Below are positions 38,530 through 49,553 of a stretch of DNA of 64,000 nucleotides, piece after piece. Each line of letters begins with the position of its first letter. Position 1 is the first letter of the stretch. A program made the translations under genes and the position numbers. This DNA is from Labedaea rhizosphaerae. GTDB lineage: Bacteria > Actinomycetota > Actinomycetes > Mycobacteriales > Pseudonocardiaceae. A model generated the notes under the pieces. It was not told the DNA's origin. It ran no database searches and saw only the letters and a program-made list of their open reading frames with translations. Location of the stretch: the NCBI RefSeq assembly GCF_004362825.1, contig NZ_SNXZ01000003.1, positions 100,784 to 164,783 on the forward strand, given 5' to 3'.

Positions 38530-39246
38530 TCACCCGTGGTGCTCGAGTTGGAAGGATTTGGCATCGAACTCGCCGCCGAGCGACGGTCCCAGGCCCTGGC
38601 GGGCGACGGCGAGGAACTCCTCGGGGCCGAGCGCGCCGCTACCCGCCGGCAAGGCGCCGACCAGGGGCACGCCCGCGACGTCGGGGATGTCGTCGAGGTT
38701 GCAGCGGGCGGCGAGGTCCGGCTCGGCGGGCCACGACCCGATCACCACGCCCGCGCACGCGATCCCCCTGCGGCCCAACGCCTCCGTGGTCAGCGCGACC
38801 GTGTTCAGCACGCCGAGCCCGGCCTGGGCCACGACCAGCACGGGCGCGGCGAGCGACCACGCGACGTCGGCGAGCGTGCCGCCGTCGCGGTCGAAGCGGA
38901 CCAGCAGGCCGCCCGCGCCCTCGATCAGCACCTGGTCGTGGCCGGCAATCAGTTCGCTCGCCGCGGCGGCCACCTCGGACGGGCGCACGGCCGGCATCCC
39001 GGCCCGCAACGCGGCCGTGTCGGGGGCCAGCGGGTCGGGGAAGCGGCGCAGCTCCAGGGTGGTGACGTCGCCGGCCAGGGCCCGGACCTGCTGGAGGTCG
39101 CCTGCCTCGCCGGGCAGCACCCCGGTCTGCGCCGGCTTGAGCACGGCGACGCTGCGACCCGAGGCCGCGGCCAGTGCGGCCACGGCGGCGGTCACCACGG
39201 TCTTGCCGACGTCGGTCCCGGTGCCGGTGATCACGAGCACGCCCAC
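38530..39246 (-). CDS. bioD: Dethiobiotin synthetase
   Basis: ATP-dependent closure of the ureido ring from DAPA. 238 residues. P-loop [11 protein letters not shown] at about 8-18, substrate loop KPAQTGV, and [11 protein letters not shown] are all usual. GTG at 39246 chosen because it puts the P-loop at the standard distance from the start. Part of the minus-strand biotin block with bioA upstream and bioB downstream. bioF is not in this window. Confidence 0.96.
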   Translation of the reverse strand: MGVLVITGTGTDVGKTVVTAAVAALAAASGRSVAVLKPAQTGVLPGEAGDLQQVRALAGDVTTLELRRFPDPLAPDTAALRAGMPAVRPSEVAAAASELIAGHDQVLIEGAGGLLVRFDRDGGTLADVAWSLAAPVLVVAQAGLGVLNTVALTTEALGRRGIACAGVVIGSWPAEPDLAARCNLDDIPDVAGVPLVGALPAGSGALGPEEFLAVARQGLGPSLGGEFDAKSFQLEHHG

Positions 39247-39324
39247 GGTCGACCAGATTAGCCCCGCCACCTCGACCTTCGATCAGCAGCCGTCACCACG
39301 CTGTGCTGTGGTGGAAGAGAAGTA

Positions 39325-40668
39325 CTAGTAGGGATTGTCCACGAGGTAGAGCTCACGCTCGGTCAGCGCGGGGCGCAGTTCGTCGGGCAGGTCGGGCAGG
39401 GACGCCCGTACCGACGTGCACATCAGGCGCCGCCAGCCCCGGTCGTCGTCCGACGCCGGCACGAGCAGCAGGATCGCCGCCGTGAGCAGACCGAGCGCCG
39501 GTAACGCCATGGTCACCACCATGCCGCCGTCCGCGCCGCTGGTCACGGCGTTGACCACCGGCCGGATCTGGGCGAGCCCGACGATGCCGAGGATCGTGGC
39601 AAGGCTGCTGGACAGCAGCGGGCGCGGGCGGCGGGCACGGTCCCGCGCGGCGTCGATGGCGTCGGCCGCGTCCGGGCCGTACTCCGCGATCCGCGCGGCC
39701 TCCCGGCGCCTGCGCTCGATGCGTTGCGCCACGATCACCAGCAGCAGGCCGCCCAGCGCGCCGATCGTGATCCCCAGCCCGGCCCGGCCGGGGAGCTCCG
39801 GGGTGCCGCGCACGCCGTAGACGACCAGGCCGCCCACGATCAACAGCACCGCGACGACCCGCAGCCGGCGCAGGTCGCCGGTGACCACCCACCCCGGCAC
39901 CTTGCGCATCTGCGCGAAGCCGACCTTGCCCCGCTTGCGCCGGATCCTGGCCTCGGCACGGCTCGCCTGGTACTCCTCGGCCTCCTCGCGGCGCTGGCGC
40001 AGCCGGCGAACCGGGTCGCTGCGCACCGGCCGGATCACCACTGAAGGCATCAGCACCAGCAACCAGAGCGCCAGCAGCAACAAGGGCGTGCCAAGCAACA
40101 ACCCGGCGAGCAGCCACGGGTGGCCGTCGTCGCGGGTGACGACCAGGGTGCCGGTGAGCAGGCGTTCCCTGGCCACCGGGACGGACTTGCCGACGTCCGG
40201 GCGGCCCAGGCCGTTGAGCCGCACCTGTTCGGAAGGCCCGTCGGCCCACGTGACCTTGCCGTGGCAGGTGGCCGTGCGGCCGTAGCCGTGCAGGCCGAAG
40301 ATCGGCCCCTCGTCGCAGTCGGCGACCCGGATCGTGCCGCGCTGGGTCACCACGGAGCCGAGGTAGGTCACGTCGGTGCGGTGGTACACGGTCATGCCCG
40401 CGACCATGCTCAGCACGCCGATGGCGAGGAACACGATGACGGCGTCGCGCAGCGTCGTCAGCGCCTCGGCGGCCGGCTGCTTGCGCAGCAGGACGCGTCC
40501 GCCGCTGACGGCGGCGGCGAGCAGCATGGGGACCAGCAGCACGAGACCGAGCACCGGCACGGCGAGCGTCATCAGGATCGCGATCAGCAACCCGGCAACC
40601 GCCAGTCCCACCCCGACGCCCAGCAGCCACCTGTCCGTTCCGTCGACCTTGGTCCTGGCCTGGGTCAC
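39325..40668 (-). CDS. Multi-span membrane protein between bioA and bioD
   Basis: 447 residues with about eight hydrophobic segments in four pairs, and a ~100-residue extracytoplasmic domain after the fourth span containing two cysteines (ADCDEG, ATCHGK). The middle holds a highly basic cytoplasmic stretch (RRLRQRREEAEEYQASRAEARIRRKRGK). No family recognised. It sits inside the biotin block but the 78- and 75-bp gaps leave cotranscription open. GTG 40668 is the preferred start; 40680 is possible. Confidence 0.7.
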   Translation of the reverse strand: MTQARTKVDGTDRWLLGVGVGLAVAGLLIAILMTLAVPVLGLVLLVPMLLAAAVSGGRVLLRKQPAAEALTTLRDAVIVFLAIGVLSMVAGMTVYHRTDVTYLGSVVTQRGTIRVADCDEGPIFGLHGYGRTATCHGKVTWADGPSEQVRLNGLGRPDVGKSVPVARERLLTGTLVVTRDDGHPWLLAGLLLGTPLLLLALWLLVLMPSVVIRPVRSDPVRRLRQRREEAEEYQASRAEARIRRKRGKVGFAQMRKVPGWVVTGDLRRLRVVAVLLIVGGLVVYGVRGTPELPGRAGLGITIGALGGLLLVIVAQRIERRRREAARIAEYGPDAADAIDAARDRARRPRPLLSSSLATILGIVGLAQIRPVVNAVTSGADGGMVVTMALPALGLLTAAILLLVPASDDDRGWRRLMCTSVRASLPDLPDELRPALTERELYLVDNPY

Positions 40669-40742
40669 GGCGCCAAACACTAGCGCGGTGGTGAAGGGCC
40701 GCGTCCCGCGCTCCGCCTCGACACCCTCGATGCGCGGTCGAG

Positions 40743-42011
40743 TCAGGCGGTAGCAGCGGCGGCGACGACACCGCGGCAGATGGCCGCGACGTCTTCGTCG
40801 GTGCACACGTAGGGCGGCATGGTGTAGACCAGGTCGCGGAACGGGCGCAGCCACACACCGGCCTCGACGGCGGCCTTCGTGGCGGCCGCCATGTCCACCT
40901 CGTGATCCAGTTGCACGACGCCGATCGCGCCCAGCACCCGCACCTCACGAACCCCGGCGAGTTCCCTCGCGTGGGCTAGCCCGTCGGTCAGCCCGCGCTC
41001 GATCCGCTTCACCTCGTGCAGCCAGTCCTGGCCGAGCAGCAACCCGATCGACGCGTTGGCGACCGCGCACGCCAGCGGGTTGCCCATGAACGTCGGGCCG
41101 TGCGCGAGCACCGGCAGCTCGCCGCGGGAGATGCCGTCGGCGACCTGGCTGGTGCACACGGCGGCGGCGAGGCTGAGGTACCCGCCGGTGATGGCCTTGC
41201 CGACGCACATCACGTCCGGGCTGACGTTCGCGTGGTCGGCGGCGAACAACGCGCCGCTGCGGCCGAAGCCGGTGGCGATCTCGTCGAAGACCAGCAGCAC
41301 GTCGTGCGTGGTGCAGAGCTCGCGCAGCACGTGCAGGTAGCGCGGGTCGTGGAAGCGCATGCCGCCCGCGCCCTGCACGACGGGTTCGACGATGACCGCG
41401 GCCAGTTCGTCGGCGTGGGTCTCGATCAGCTCGGCGAGGTGGGCGACGTAGTCGTGTTCGAGGTCCTTGGGCGGCGCGTCGGCGAAGACCTGCTCGGGCA
41501 GGACCCCGCGCCAGAGGCTGTGCATCCCGCCGTCCGGGTCGCAGACGCTCATGGGGTGGAACGTGTCGCCGTGGTAGCCGCCGCGCCAGGTCAGCATGCG
41601 GCGTTTGGCCGGCTTGCCCAGCGAGCGCCAGTACTGCAGGCACATCTTGATCGCGACCTCGACGGAGACCGAGCCGGAGTCGCACAGGAAGACGTGGCGC
41701 AGCGGCTCGGGCGTGATGTCGACGAGGGTCTTGGCCAGGCGCACGGCGGGCTCGTGGGTGAGACCGCCGAACATGACGTGGCTCATCCGGCCCGCCTGCT
41801 CGGTGAGCGCGGCGTCGAGGACCGGGTGGCGGTAGCCGTGGATGGCCGCCCACCAGGACGACATGCCGTCGACCAGCTCACGGCCGTCGTGCAGGGTCAG
41901 CCGGACCCCGCTCGCGGACGTGATCACCTGCGGCTCCACCGTCCCGGGCATCGGCCCGTACGGGTGCCAGACGTGCGCGCGGTCAAGCGCGATCAGCTCG
42001 CTCAGCTCCAC
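40743..42011 (-). CDS. bioA: Adenosylmethionine-8-amino-7-oxononanoate aminotransferase
   Basis: PLP aminotransferase making DAPA from KAPA with SAM as amino donor. 422 residues. WHPYGPM and [13 protein letters not shown] at the N-terminus are BioA hallmarks. [27 protein letters not shown] and the PLP lysine in [13 protein letters not shown] follow. GTG start at 42011. Heads the minus-strand biotin block. Confidence 0.96.
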   Translation of the reverse strand: MELSELIALDRAHVWHPYGPMPGTVEPQVITSASGVRLTLHDGRELVDGMSSWWAAIHGYRHPVLDAALTEQAGRMSHVMFGGLTHEPAVRLAKTLVDITPEPLRHVFLCDSGSVSVEVAIKMCLQYWRSLGKPAKRRMLTWRGGYHGDTFHPMSVCDPDGGMHSLWRGVLPEQVFADAPPKDLEHDYVAHLAELIETHADELAAVIVEPVVQGAGGMRFHDPRYLHVLRELCTTHDVLLVFDEIATGFGRSGALFAADHANVSPDVMCVGKAITGGYLSLAAAVCTSQVADGISRGELPVLAHGPTFMGNPLACAVANASIGLLLGQDWLHEVKRIERGLTDGLAHARELAGVREVRVLGAIGVVQLDHEVDMAAATKAAVEAGVWLRPFRDLVYTMPPYVCTDEDVAAICRGVVAAAATA

Positions 42012-42021
42012 GCGGCAGAGA

Positions 42022-43155
42022 TTAGGCGTCGTCCACCTGTTCGTCCTCGAGCCGGTAGCGCTGGACGCGGGTGGTGATCAGCGTCGCGATCTCCTGCGCT
42101 TCGTCGATCGGGAAGAGCCACTCGCCGTCCTCGACCTCGATGCGCAGCGCCTCGCCCGCGGTGACCAGCACCTCGTCCTGCTCGCCGGTGACGTCGCGGC
42201 GCTGGTCGGCGCTGATCGTGATCACCTCGACCGAGGTGAACTCGTCGAACTCCGCGTAGGCGTAGAACGTCTCGCCGGGCCGCCGGCCCGCCATGACGAG
42301 GCTGCTCTCGTCGATGGTGAGGGTCATCCTGCGGTTGCGGCGTGCGTGGAACACGGCCTCCTCGTCATCCGCGAACTCGTCCTCTCCGCCGACTTGTCCG
42401 GCGATTGCCTCGTCACGGCGGCGGGTGATCAGCCGGGTCACGCCCTCGGCGTCGTCGACGGGGACGAACCAGGTGCCGCGGGTCATCCGGATGCGCACCG
42501 CGGCGCCCGGCGGGACGGTGATCTCGTCGCCGCTGCCGGTGACGTCGCGGCGCTCCTCGTTGAGCGACTTGGTCACCGTCACCGAGGTGACGCGGCCCAG
42601 GTCTTCGAACAGGTGGAAACCGTTGGCACCGGCGCGGTCCAGCACGACGTGGAACCGGTCGACGGACAGCGTGAGCCCGCGGTTGCCCCGCGCCCGCACC
42701 ACGACCTGGTCGCCCGAGTCGATCAGCTCGTCGTCGATCGGCTCCCACAAGGTGCGCTGACCGACGCGGGCCAGCCACCACGGCAGCACGGCACCGACCA
42801 CGGCGAGCGGCACCAGGCCCATCAGGACAATCTTCGAGTCGTCGGTGGTGACCGCCACCATGTTGGTGGGCACCAGGCCACCGACGATCCCGATCGCGGC
42901 GCCGACCTGGGCCGGGATGGCCGGGGACCGCTTGCGCCAGTACCGCCTGGCCAGGGCGTAGCCGAGGCCGATCAGCAGCAGCACGACGATCACCAGCACC
43001 GCGAGCCCGACGTCCTTCCACCCGTCGGCGGAGTCGAGGTACGCGAGGTACTGGGGCGTGACCGCCGCCGTGCACGCCAGCAGGAGGACCGGCATGAACA
43101 GGATGGCCGCGGTGAAGTAGAAGCCGGCGCGGCGCCTGCGGGTCTCGTGCGTCAC
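42022..43155 (-). CDS. Membrane protein with two copies of a cytoplasmic domain
   Basis: 377 residues. Four membrane segments (about 11-32, 48-68, 81-101 and 110-128), then two tandem ~100-residue soluble units at about 143-245 and 265-370. The units share VxxARxNRxxTLxxD, EF/DLxxxTSVxV, RRDVTGxxDE, RIxxxxGxWxxPxDxAxxxxxLIT. The repeated unit is unknown to me; it looks like a PH-like or beta-sandwich sensor fold. GTG at 43155 overlaps the stop of a 22-codon frame upstream. Confidence 0.75.
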   Translation of the reverse strand: MTHETRRRRAGFYFTAAILFMPVLLLACTAAVTPQYLAYLDSADGWKDVGLAVLVIVVLLLIGLGYALARRYWRKRSPAIPAQVGAAIGIVGGLVPTNMVAVTTDDSKIVLMGLVPLAVVGAVLPWWLARVGQRTLWEPIDDELIDSGDQVVVRARGNRGLTLSVDRFHVVLDRAGANGFHLFEDLGRVTSVTVTKSLNEERRDVTGSGDEITVPPGAAVRIRMTRGTWFVPVDDAEGVTRLITRRRDEAIAGQVGGEDEFADDEEAVFHARRNRRMTLTIDESSLVMAGRRPGETFYAYAEFDEFTSVEVITISADQRRDVTGEQDEVLVTAGEALRIEVEDGEWLFPIDEAQEIATLITTRVQRYRLEDEQVDDA

Positions 43156-43220
43156 CGGGCGATCGCCTCGGCTCGTTCACGGACCACGCGCAACAGCGGT
43201 CCCCAGTCCCCCTCGGTCAC
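43152..43220 (-). CDS. 22-residue leader ORF coupled to the membrane protein gene
   Basis: GTG start at 43220, sequence beginning MTEGDWGPLLRVVRERAEA, stop overlapping the GTG of the membrane protein by GTGA. It starts 11 bp after the P450 stop. Coupling by overlap suggests that it is translated, but codon bias cannot be judged at this length. It may be a leader peptide or a remnant. Confidence 0.35.
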   Translation of the reverse strand: MTEGDWGPLLRVVRERAEAIAR

Positions 43221-43230
43221 GCGGGGAACC

Positions 43231-44442
43231 CTAGCCGGTGCGCACCGGCAGGTTGGTCAATCCGCGCATCAGGGTGCTGTTGCGCCACACCAGCTCTTCG
43301 GGCTCGGCCGCGAGCGCCAGCCCGGGGAACCGGGCGATCAGCTTGCCCAGCGCGATCTGCCCCTCGAGCCGGGCCAGCGGCGCGCCCACGCAGTAGTGGA
43401 TGCCGTGACCGAAGGCCATGTGGCCGCCGGCCGGGCGCGTGATGTCCAGCGTGTCCGGGTCGGCGAACTTCTCCGGGTCGCGGTTGGCCGACGACAACGC
43501 GACCATCACGAACTCCCCGGCCGGAATCTCTTGTCCACCAAGGGTTATCGGCTCGGCGGAGAAGCGGATCGTGGCGATGTTGACCGGGCCTTCCAGGCGC
43601 AGGATCTCCTCGACGGCGCCGGGCAGCAGGTCGGGGTGCGCGCGCAGCGCGGCGAGCTGGTCGGGGTTGCGCAGCAGGTGCAGCACACCGTTGCCGATCA
43701 GGTTCACCGTGGTCTCGTGCCCGGCGACCATCAGCAGGAACGCCATGCCGACGAGCTCTTCCTCCGACAGCCGGTCGCCGTCCTCGGTGGCCTCGACGAG
43801 CTCGGTGAGCAGGTCCTCGGTCGGCGTCGCCCGCTTGGACGCGACCAGCTTGGTCAGGTACTCGGCCATCTTCTGGGCCGCCTCGGGCACCCGCTCGCCC
43901 TGGTCGGAGGACAGCAGGATGTTCGACCACACGCGGAAATCGTCGCGTTCGTCCATCGGCACGCCGAGCAGCTCGCAGATCACCGTGATCGGCAGCGGGA
44001 AGGCCAGCGTGTCCAGCAGGTCGACGTTTTCCTTGCCCGCCATGGCATCCAGCAGCTCGTCGGTGATCTGCTCGATGCGTGGCTGCAGCCGCGCGACCGT
44101 GCGGCTGGTGAACGCCTTGTTCACCAGCTTGCGCAGCCGGCTGTGGTCCGGCGGGTCGGCGTTGAGCATGTGCGCCGACAGGCTCGCGTCGAACCCCGGG
44201 CGGGTCAGCCCCTTGTCCTCGGCCTGGCGTTGGGCGAGCTCGCGGATCCGCCCGGCGTTCTTGGCCAGGCGCGGGTCGGCGAGCGCGGCCCGCACGTCGT
44301 CGTAGCGGGTGACGAGCCAGGCGTCCAGCCCGCGCATCATGGTCACCTTGCGGACCGGCGCCTGGGCGCGGAGCAGTTCGTAGAGCTGGTGCGGGTTCTG
44401 GACGAAGGTCTCGTCGAGTTCGAGTGGTGCGCTGGCCCCCAT
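43231..44442 (-). CDS. Cytochrome P450 (2), CYP107-like
   Basis: 403 residues, the normal length for actinobacterial class I P450s. AGHETT (240-245), E279-xx-R282, and the heme ligand C351 in FGHGIHYCVGAPLARLE are present. NADPPDHSRLRKLVNKAFTSR is typical of CYP105/107-like enzymes. Substrate unknown. It follows an alpha/beta hydrolase by 30 bp and is likely controlled with it by the divergent TetR. Confidence 0.93.
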   Translation of the reverse strand: MGASAPLELDETFVQNPHQLYELLRAQAPVRKVTMMRGLDAWLVTRYDDVRAALADPRLAKNAGRIRELAQRQAEDKGLTRPGFDASLSAHMLNADPPDHSRLRKLVNKAFTSRTVARLQPRIEQITDELLDAMAGKENVDLLDTLAFPLPITVICELLGVPMDERDDFRVWSNILLSSDQGERVPEAAQKMAEYLTKLVASKRATPTEDLLTELVEATEDGDRLSEEELVGMAFLLMVAGHETTVNLIGNGVLHLLRNPDQLAALRAHPDLLPGAVEEILRLEGPVNIATIRFSAEPITLGGQEIPAGEFVMVALSSANRDPEKFADPDTLDITRPAGGHMAFGHGIHYCVGAPLARLEGQIALGKLIARFPGLALAAEPEELVWRNSTLMRGLTNLPVRTG

Positions 44443-44472
44443 CGCGATGGCTCCCCTCGAGCGTAAACGGCG

Positions 44473-45207
44473 TTAACTCGCTTCTTCCGACCGTACTCCC
44501 GGAGCCGGACCCGCCGCCACCGCCGCGCAGTCCCGCACGATGCGGCTGAACTCGGCGGCGCGGACCATCGGCAGGTAGTGCCCGGCGCGCGGCACGACGA
44601 TCAGCCGGCCATCCCAGCAGACCCGGACGAACCGGCGCTCCCCCGCGCGGAAGTGGTCGTGTGCGCCGTTGACCAGCCACACCGGCCCCGGGTACGAGGC
44701 GAGGTCGGTCAACGGGTCGAACCGCGCGGCCTGCGCGAGCACCGACGGGATGACCTCGGTCGCGATGCCCGCGGCGATCACCGGTTCGGCCACCGCGGGC
44801 GGGAGCAGGCCACGGAACTGAGCCCGGCTCACCGCGTCGCCGCCGTCCCGCAACCGCGACAAAGCCTTGTGCGCCAGGAAGAACGCGGAGGTGAGGACCC
44901 GGCCGGGGACGGTCGTGGCACCGGACGCGACGAGCCCGGCCACCTTGTGCGGGTGCCGCGCGGCGGCCGCGATCGCGGCGTAGCCCCCGAGCGAGTGCCC
45001 GACGACCAGGGCGCGGCCGCCGACCTCGTCGATGGCGTCGACGACCGTGCGGATCGCGCCGGCCAGGGTGAACGGCTCGCCGCGCCGGGTGCCGTGTCCC
45101 GGCAGGTCGGGGGTGCGGATCGGCGTGGGGGACAACAGGTCCCGGTGCGGCGCCCACATGGCGCCGGAGACGCGGATGCCGTGGACGAAGACGATCGGCA
45201 GGTTCAT
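44473..45207 (-). CDS. Alpha/beta hydrolase (lactonase/esterase-like)
   Basis: 244 residues with FVHGIRVSGAMWAPHRDLL, the nucleophile elbow VVGHSLGGYAAI (Ser in GHSLGG), an Asp in GAHDHF and the final His in RAGHYLPM. ATG at 45207. Upstream it faces a TetR gene across two copies of an AACGCA-type operator. With the P450 it forms a two-gene unit; substrate unknown. Confidence 0.88.
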   Translation of the reverse strand: MNLPIVFVHGIRVSGAMWAPHRDLLSPTPIRTPDLPGHGTRRGEPFTLAGAIRTVVDAIDEVGGRALVVGHSLGGYAAIAAAARHPHKVAGLVASGATTVPGRVLTSAFFLAHKALSRLRDGGDAVSRAQFRGLLPPAVAEPVIAAGIATEVIPSVLAQAARFDPLTDLASYPGPVWLVNGAHDHFRAGERRFVRVCWDGRLIVVPRAGHYLPMVRAAEFSRIVRDCAAVAAGPAPGVRSEEAS

Positions 45208-45225
45208 GACGACTCCTCGAAATGC

Positions 45226-45241
45226 AACGCACCGTTGCGTT
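45226..45241. promoter_or_regulatory. TetR operator site 1 (AACGCACCGTTGCGTT)
   Basis: Sixteen-base imperfect dyad just before the hydrolase start. Its reverse complement is exactly the second site at 45272-45287, 46 bp away. A shared pair of sites between divergent genes indicates a TetR-controlled intergenic region. Confidence 0.75.
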
Positions 45242-45271
45242 GTGTTTCGACCGTAGCGAAGCCTCCGGCCA

Positions 45272-45287
45272 AACGCAACGGTGCGTT
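45272..45287. promoter_or_regulatory. TetR operator site 2 (AACGCAACGGTGCGTT)
   Basis: Exact reverse complement of site 1, 18 bp before the TetR ATG and followed by GCGTTT, which adds a partial extra half-site. The spacing of about 46 bp is four helical turns, allowing both sites to be bound on nearly the same face. Confidence 0.75.
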
Positions 45288-45304
45288 GCGTTTAGGATGC
45301 GGGC

Positions 45305-45964
45305 ATGAGCGCGGGACCCCGACGGACGCAAGAGATCTTCAAGGCGACGCTGGACCTGCTGGCCGAGCACGGCTACGACCGGCTGGCGATCGAGGCCGTC
45401 GCCGCCCGGGCGGAGGTCAACAAGACCACGATCTACCGCTGGTGGGCGTCGAAGGACGAACTGCTGGCGGCGGCGCTGGTGAACTCGTCGGTGCTGGAGT
45501 TCCCCATCCCCGACACCGGGAGCCTGCGCGGGGACCTGCTCGCGCTGGCCGGGGAGATCACCCGGCTGCTGACCAAGCCGCCGACCGCGCAGATCGCCGC
45601 GGCGACCCTGATCGCCACCCCGGGGCGGCCCGCGCTCGCCTCCGTGGCGGCGCAGTTTTTCATCGACCGGCGGGCCCGTGAGCACCCGGTGTTCGAGCGC
45701 GCGGTGGCCCGCGGCGAACTGGCCTCCGGCGCCGACCAGGCCATGATCATGGACATGCTCGCCGGCGCGTTGTGGTTCCGCGTGCTCGTCCAGTCCCAGC
45801 CGGCGCCCCGGCGCTATCTGGTGTCGCTTGTGGACAGTGTGCTGGCCGGGGTCAGCCCAGGCAGCCCGGACCGAGCAACGCCTTCAGGTCGCCCATCAGC
45901 GACGGCCCCGGGCTCACGCGCAGGGAGTCGTCCAGCTTCAGCGTGGTCACCCGCTGACCGTTGA
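45305..45964 (+). CDS. TetR family regulator
   Basis: 219 residues. HTH at about 10-55 ([44 protein letters not shown]), with the TTIYRWW recognition helix common in TetR/AcrR. The family ligand domain ends near residue 182 ([12 protein letters not shown]); the last ~37 residues are low-complexity and overlap dnaE by 113 bp, which is long for a real overlap. The stop could have been lost to a read-through. Probably represses the divergent hydrolase-P450 pair. Confidence 0.88.
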   Translation: MSAGPRRTQEIFKATLDLLAEHGYDRLAIEAVAARAEVNKTTIYRWWASKDELLAAALVNSSVLEFPIPDTGSLRGDLLALAGEITRLLTKPPTAQIAAATLIATPGRPALASVAAQFFIDRRAREHPVFERAVARGELASGADQAMIMDMLAGALWFRVLVQSQPAPRRYLVSLVDSVLAGVSPGSPDRATPSGRPSATAPGSRAGSRPASAWSPADR

Positions 45965-48900
45965 TCAGCTTCAGGTGCACCTCGGTGGTGCCCGGGTGTG
46001 CGCCCAGCACGTCCTTCAGCTGGGACACCAGCGGTGGCGTGCACTTGGTCGCCGACATCGACACGCGCATGGGAGCACCGGCGGTGTTCGACAGGTCCGG
46101 GATCGCCAAGTCGTTGACGATCAGCGAGATCCGGTCGTCGCGCTTGGCCACCCGGGCCTTGATCAGCACGATCGCGTCCTCCACGACGCTCATGCCGATC
46201 ACCGCGAACGACTTCGGGAAGAACAGGACCTCGATGCCACCGTTGAGGTCCTCCAGCTGCGCCGTCGCCCACGGCTCGCCGTTGCGGTTCACCCGGCGGG
46301 CCACGTTGGACAGGATGCCGCCGATGGTGACCTGGGCCCCGTCGGAGATGCTGCCTTCGAGGATCGTGGCGATCGAGGTGTCCGACTGCGCGGTGAGGAT
46401 GTGCTCGACGCCGTTGAGCGGGTGGCCGGACACGTAGAGGCCCAGCATCTCCCGCTCCATCGCGAGCTGGTGCTTGGGCTCCCAGAACTCGTCCGGGATC
46501 GGCACGTCGAAGACGCTGCCCAGGTCTTCCCCGCCGCCGGTGTCGTCGCCGCCGCCGAAGAGGTCGAACTGGCCGACCGCCTCGGCCTTCTTGGTGTCCA
46601 TGATCGCGTCGATGGCGTCGACGTGGATCAGGTGCAGGCCCTTGCGCGGGTGCTTGAGCGAGTCGAAGGCGCCCGCCTTGATCAGGGACTCGACGACCTT
46701 CTTGTTGCAGGCGGCGGTGTCCACCTTGCGCAGGTAGTCGGAGAAGTCGGTGTACTCCCCCTTCTCCGTGCGCGCGTTGATGATCGAGTCGACCACGTTG
46801 TGGCCGACGTTGCGGATCGCGCCCAGGCCGAAGCGGATGTCCTCGCCGACCGGGGAGAACTCGCGCACGGACTCGTTGACGTCCGGCGGGAGCACCGTGA
46901 TGCCCATCCGGCGGCACTCCGCGAGGTAGATCGCGGACTTGTCCTTGTTGTCGGAGTTCGTGGTGAGCAGCGCGGCCATGTACTCGGCCGGGTAGTTGGC
47001 CTTGAGGTAGGCCGTCCAGTACGCGACGAGGCCGTACGCGGCGGAGTGCGCCTTGTTGAACGCGTAGTCGGCGAACGGGACCAGGATGTCCCACAGGGTC
47101 TTGACCGCGGCCTCGGAGAAGCCGTTGTCCTTCATGCCCTTCGAGAAGTTGACGTACTCGGCGTCGAGGACTTCCTTCTTCTTCTTGCCCATCGCGCGGC
47201 GCAGCAAATCTGCTTGTGCCAGCGTGTACCCGGCCACCTTCTGCGCGATCGCCATGACCTGCTCCTGGTAGACGATCAGACCGTAGGTCGTGTCCAGGAT
47301 GTCCTTGAGCGAGTCTTCGAGCTCAGGGTGGATCGGGGTGATCTCCTGCTGCCCGTTCTTGCGCAGCGCGTAGTTGGTGTGCGACTTCGCACCCATCGGA
47401 CCCGGGCGGTACAGGGCGATGACGGCGGAGACGTCTTCGAAGTTGTCCGGGCGCATCAGGCGCAGCAGGTCGCGCAGCGCGCCACCATCGAGCTGGAACA
47501 CGCCCAGGGTGTCGCCGCGGCCGAGCAGCTCGTAGGTGGCCTTGTCGTCGAGGCCCAGCGTCTCGAGGTCGGGCACCTGCTTGCCGTTGCGCTCGATGTT
47601 CTTGAGCGCGTCGTCGATGATCGTGAGGTTGGACAACCCCAGGAAGTCCATCTTCAGCAGGCCGAGCGACTCACACGTCGGGTAGTCGAACTGCGTGATG
47701 ATCGAGCCGTCCTGCGGCCGGCGCCACAGCGGGATCGTCTCCATCAGCGGCTCGGCCGAGAGGATGACCGCGCACGCGTGCACGCCGGCGTTGCGGATCA
47801 GGCCCTCGAGCCCGCGCCCGGTGTCGATGATCTGCTTGACCTGCGGGTCGGACTCGTAGAGGGCCCGGATCTCCGTGGCCTCGGCGTAGCGCTTGTGCTT
47901 CGGGTCGAACAGGCTGTTGAGCGGGATGTCCTTGGCCATCACCGCGGGCGGGTACACCTTGGAGATCCGGTCGGCGACGGAGTAGCCGGGCTGACCGAAC
48001 AGCACCCGGGCCGAGTCCTTGATCGCGGCCTTCGCCTTGATCGTGCCGAAGGTGATCACCTGCGCGACCTTCTCCGCACCCCACCGCTCGGTGGTGTAGC
48101 GGATGACGTCGCCACGCCTGCGCTCGTCGAAGTCGATGTCGATGTCGGGGGGCGACACGCGGTCCGGGTTGAGGAAACGTTCGAAGATCAGGCCGTGGGC
48201 CAGCGGGTCGAGGTCGGTGATGCCCATGGCGTAGGCGATCAGCGCGCCTGCCGCGGACCCGCGCCCGGGCCCCACGCGGATGCCGTTGCGCTTCGCCCAG
48301 CCGATGAGGTCGGCCACCACCAGGAAGTAGGCCGGGAAGCCCATCTGGGTGATGACGCCGATCTCGTACTCGACCTGCTGGCGGTGCCGCTCGTCGATGC
48401 CGTCGGGGAACCGGCGCTTCATGCCGGCCCAGACCTGCTCGCGGAAGTACTCGTCCTCGGTCTGGCCCTCGGGGATGGGGAAGCGCGGCATCAGGTTGCG
48501 CGGCTTGAACATGCCCTCGGGGTCGACCCGCTCGGCGATCAGCAGGGTGTTGCGGCACCCCTCCTGCCACGCGTCGGAGGAGTCGATCGCCCGCATGGCC
48601 TCGGGCGACTTGAGGTAGTACCCGGTCCCGTCGAACTTGAGCCGGTTCGGGTCCTGGATGGTCTTGCCGGTCTGGACGCACAGCAGGGCGTCGTGGGCCT
48701 CGCGCTCGTGCTCGAACGTGTAGTGCGAGTCGTTGGTGACCACGAACGGCAGGTCGAGCTTGCGGGCGATGTCGACGAGGCCGTCGCGGACCCGGGTCTC
48801 GATCTCGATCCCGTGGTCCATCAGCTCGACGAAGAAGTTGCCCGGGCCGTAGATGTCCCGCCAGGCCGCGGCGGCCTCGAGCGCCTCCTTCTCGTGGCCG

Positions 48901-49391
48901 AGCCGAAGGCGCGTCTGCACCTCGCCGGACGGGCAGCCGGTGGTGGCCATCAGGCCCGCGGCGTGCTCGGTGATGATCTCCCGGTCCATCCGCGGGTACT
49001 TGGAGACCTGCCCCTCCATCGACGCGCGGCTGGAGAGCGTCATCAGGTTGCGCAGGCCCTCGGCGTTGCGCGCCCAGATCGTCTGGTGGGTGTAGTAGCC
49101 ACCGCCGGCCACGTCGTCACCGCGCTGGCTCGGGTCACCCCAGCGCACGCGGTCCTTGACGTGGCGCGAGCCCGGCGCGACGTAGGCCTCGATGCCGAGG
49201 ATCGGCTTGATGCCCGCGCTCGTCGCGCTCTTGAAGAAGTCGTAGATGCCGTTGGTGTGCCCGTGGTCGGTGATCGCCACGGCGTTCATGCCGAGCCGGT
49301 CGGCCTCGGCGAACATGTCCTTGAGCTTGGCCGCTCCGTCGAGCATCGAGTACTCGGTGTGCACGTGCAGATGAGCGAAGGAGTCAGCCAC
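45852..49391 (-). CDS. dnaE: DNA polymerase III alpha subunit
   Basis: 1179 residues, the length of the DnaE1 replicative subunit. N-terminal PHP domain ([23 protein letters not shown]), then the polymerase core with the catalytic Asp motif PDIDIDFDE near 414-422, [31 protein letters not shown], and C-terminal helix-hairpin-helix, OB-fold ([18 protein letters not shown]) and tau-binding region. GTG start at 49391. Essential gene, preceded by TAGGGT as a possible -10. The 3' end overlaps the TetR tail. Confidence 0.97.
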   Translation of the reverse strand: MADSFAHLHVHTEYSMLDGAAKLKDMFAEADRLGMNAVAITDHGHTNGIYDFFKSATSAGIKPILGIEAYVAPGSRHVKDRVRWGDPSQRGDDVAGGGYYTHQTIWARNAEGLRNLMTLSSRASMEGQVSKYPRMDREIITEHAAGLMATTGCPSGEVQTRLRLGHEKEALEAAAAWRDIYGPGNFFVELMDHGIEIETRVRDGLVDIARKLDLPFVVTNDSHYTFEHEREAHDALLCVQTGKTIQDPNRLKFDGTGYYLKSPEAMRAIDSSDAWQEGCRNTLLIAERVDPEGMFKPRNLMPRFPIPEGQTEDEYFREQVWAGMKRRFPDGIDERHRQQVEYEIGVITQMGFPAYFLVVADLIGWAKRNGIRVGPGRGSAAGALIAYAMGITDLDPLAHGLIFERFLNPDRVSPPDIDIDFDERRRGDVIRYTTERWGAEKVAQVITFGTIKAKAAIKDSARVLFGQPGYSVADRISKVYPPAVMAKDIPLNSLFDPKHKRYAEATEIRALYESDPQVKQIIDTGRGLEGLIRNAGVHACAVILSAEPLMETIPLWRRPQDGSIITQFDYPTCESLGLLKMDFLGLSNLTIIDDALKNIERNGKQVPDLETLGLDDKATYELLGRGDTLGVFQLDGGALRDLLRLMRPDNFEDVSAVIALYRPGPMGAKSHTNYALRKNGQQEITPIHPELEDSLKDILDTTYGLIVYQEQVMAIAQKVAGYTLAQADLLRRAMGKKKKEVLDAEYVNFSKGMKDNGFSEAAVKTLWDILVPFADYAFNKAHSAAYGLVAYWTAYLKANYPAEYMAALLTTNSDNKDKSAIYLAECRRMGITVLPPDVNESVREFSPVGEDIRFGLGAIRNVGHNVVDSIINARTEKGEYTDFSDYLRKVDTAACNKKVVESLIKAGAFDSLKHPRKGLHLIHVDAIDAIMDTKKAEAVGQFDLFGGGDDTGGGEDLGSVFDVPIPDEFWEPKHQLAMEREMLGLYVSGHPLNGVEHILTAQSDTSIATILEGSISDGAQVTIGGILSNVARRVNRNGEPWATAQLEDLNGGIEVLFFPKSFAVIGMSVVEDAIVLIKARVAKRDDRISLIVNDLAIPDLSNTAGAPMRVSMSATKCTPPLVSQLKDVLGAHPGTTEVHLKLINGQRVTTLKLDDSLRVSPGPSLMGDLKALLGPGCLG

Positions 49392-49553
49392 GACCAGTCA
49401 CCCTAAACGCCCCTCGCGCGCGAGCGGTGCACCACCATCGATTGGCCGAAAATCCGCTGCTCGGGCCACATCGGCGTGTCGCGGGTGAGGGGTGGTGCGC
49501 GCGCATGCCCGAGGTCTACACCGCCCCACCGACAATTTTGAGAGGCTGGCGTC

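Noticed and set aside
44463-44477. GTAAACG-G-CGTTAAC palindrome near the P450 start
   Set aside because: Overlaps the hydrolase stop codon and has a mismatch; too weak to call an operator.
45828-49406. 1192-codon plus-strand frame opposite dnaE
   Set aside because: Pure antisense shadow of dnaE with no motifs.
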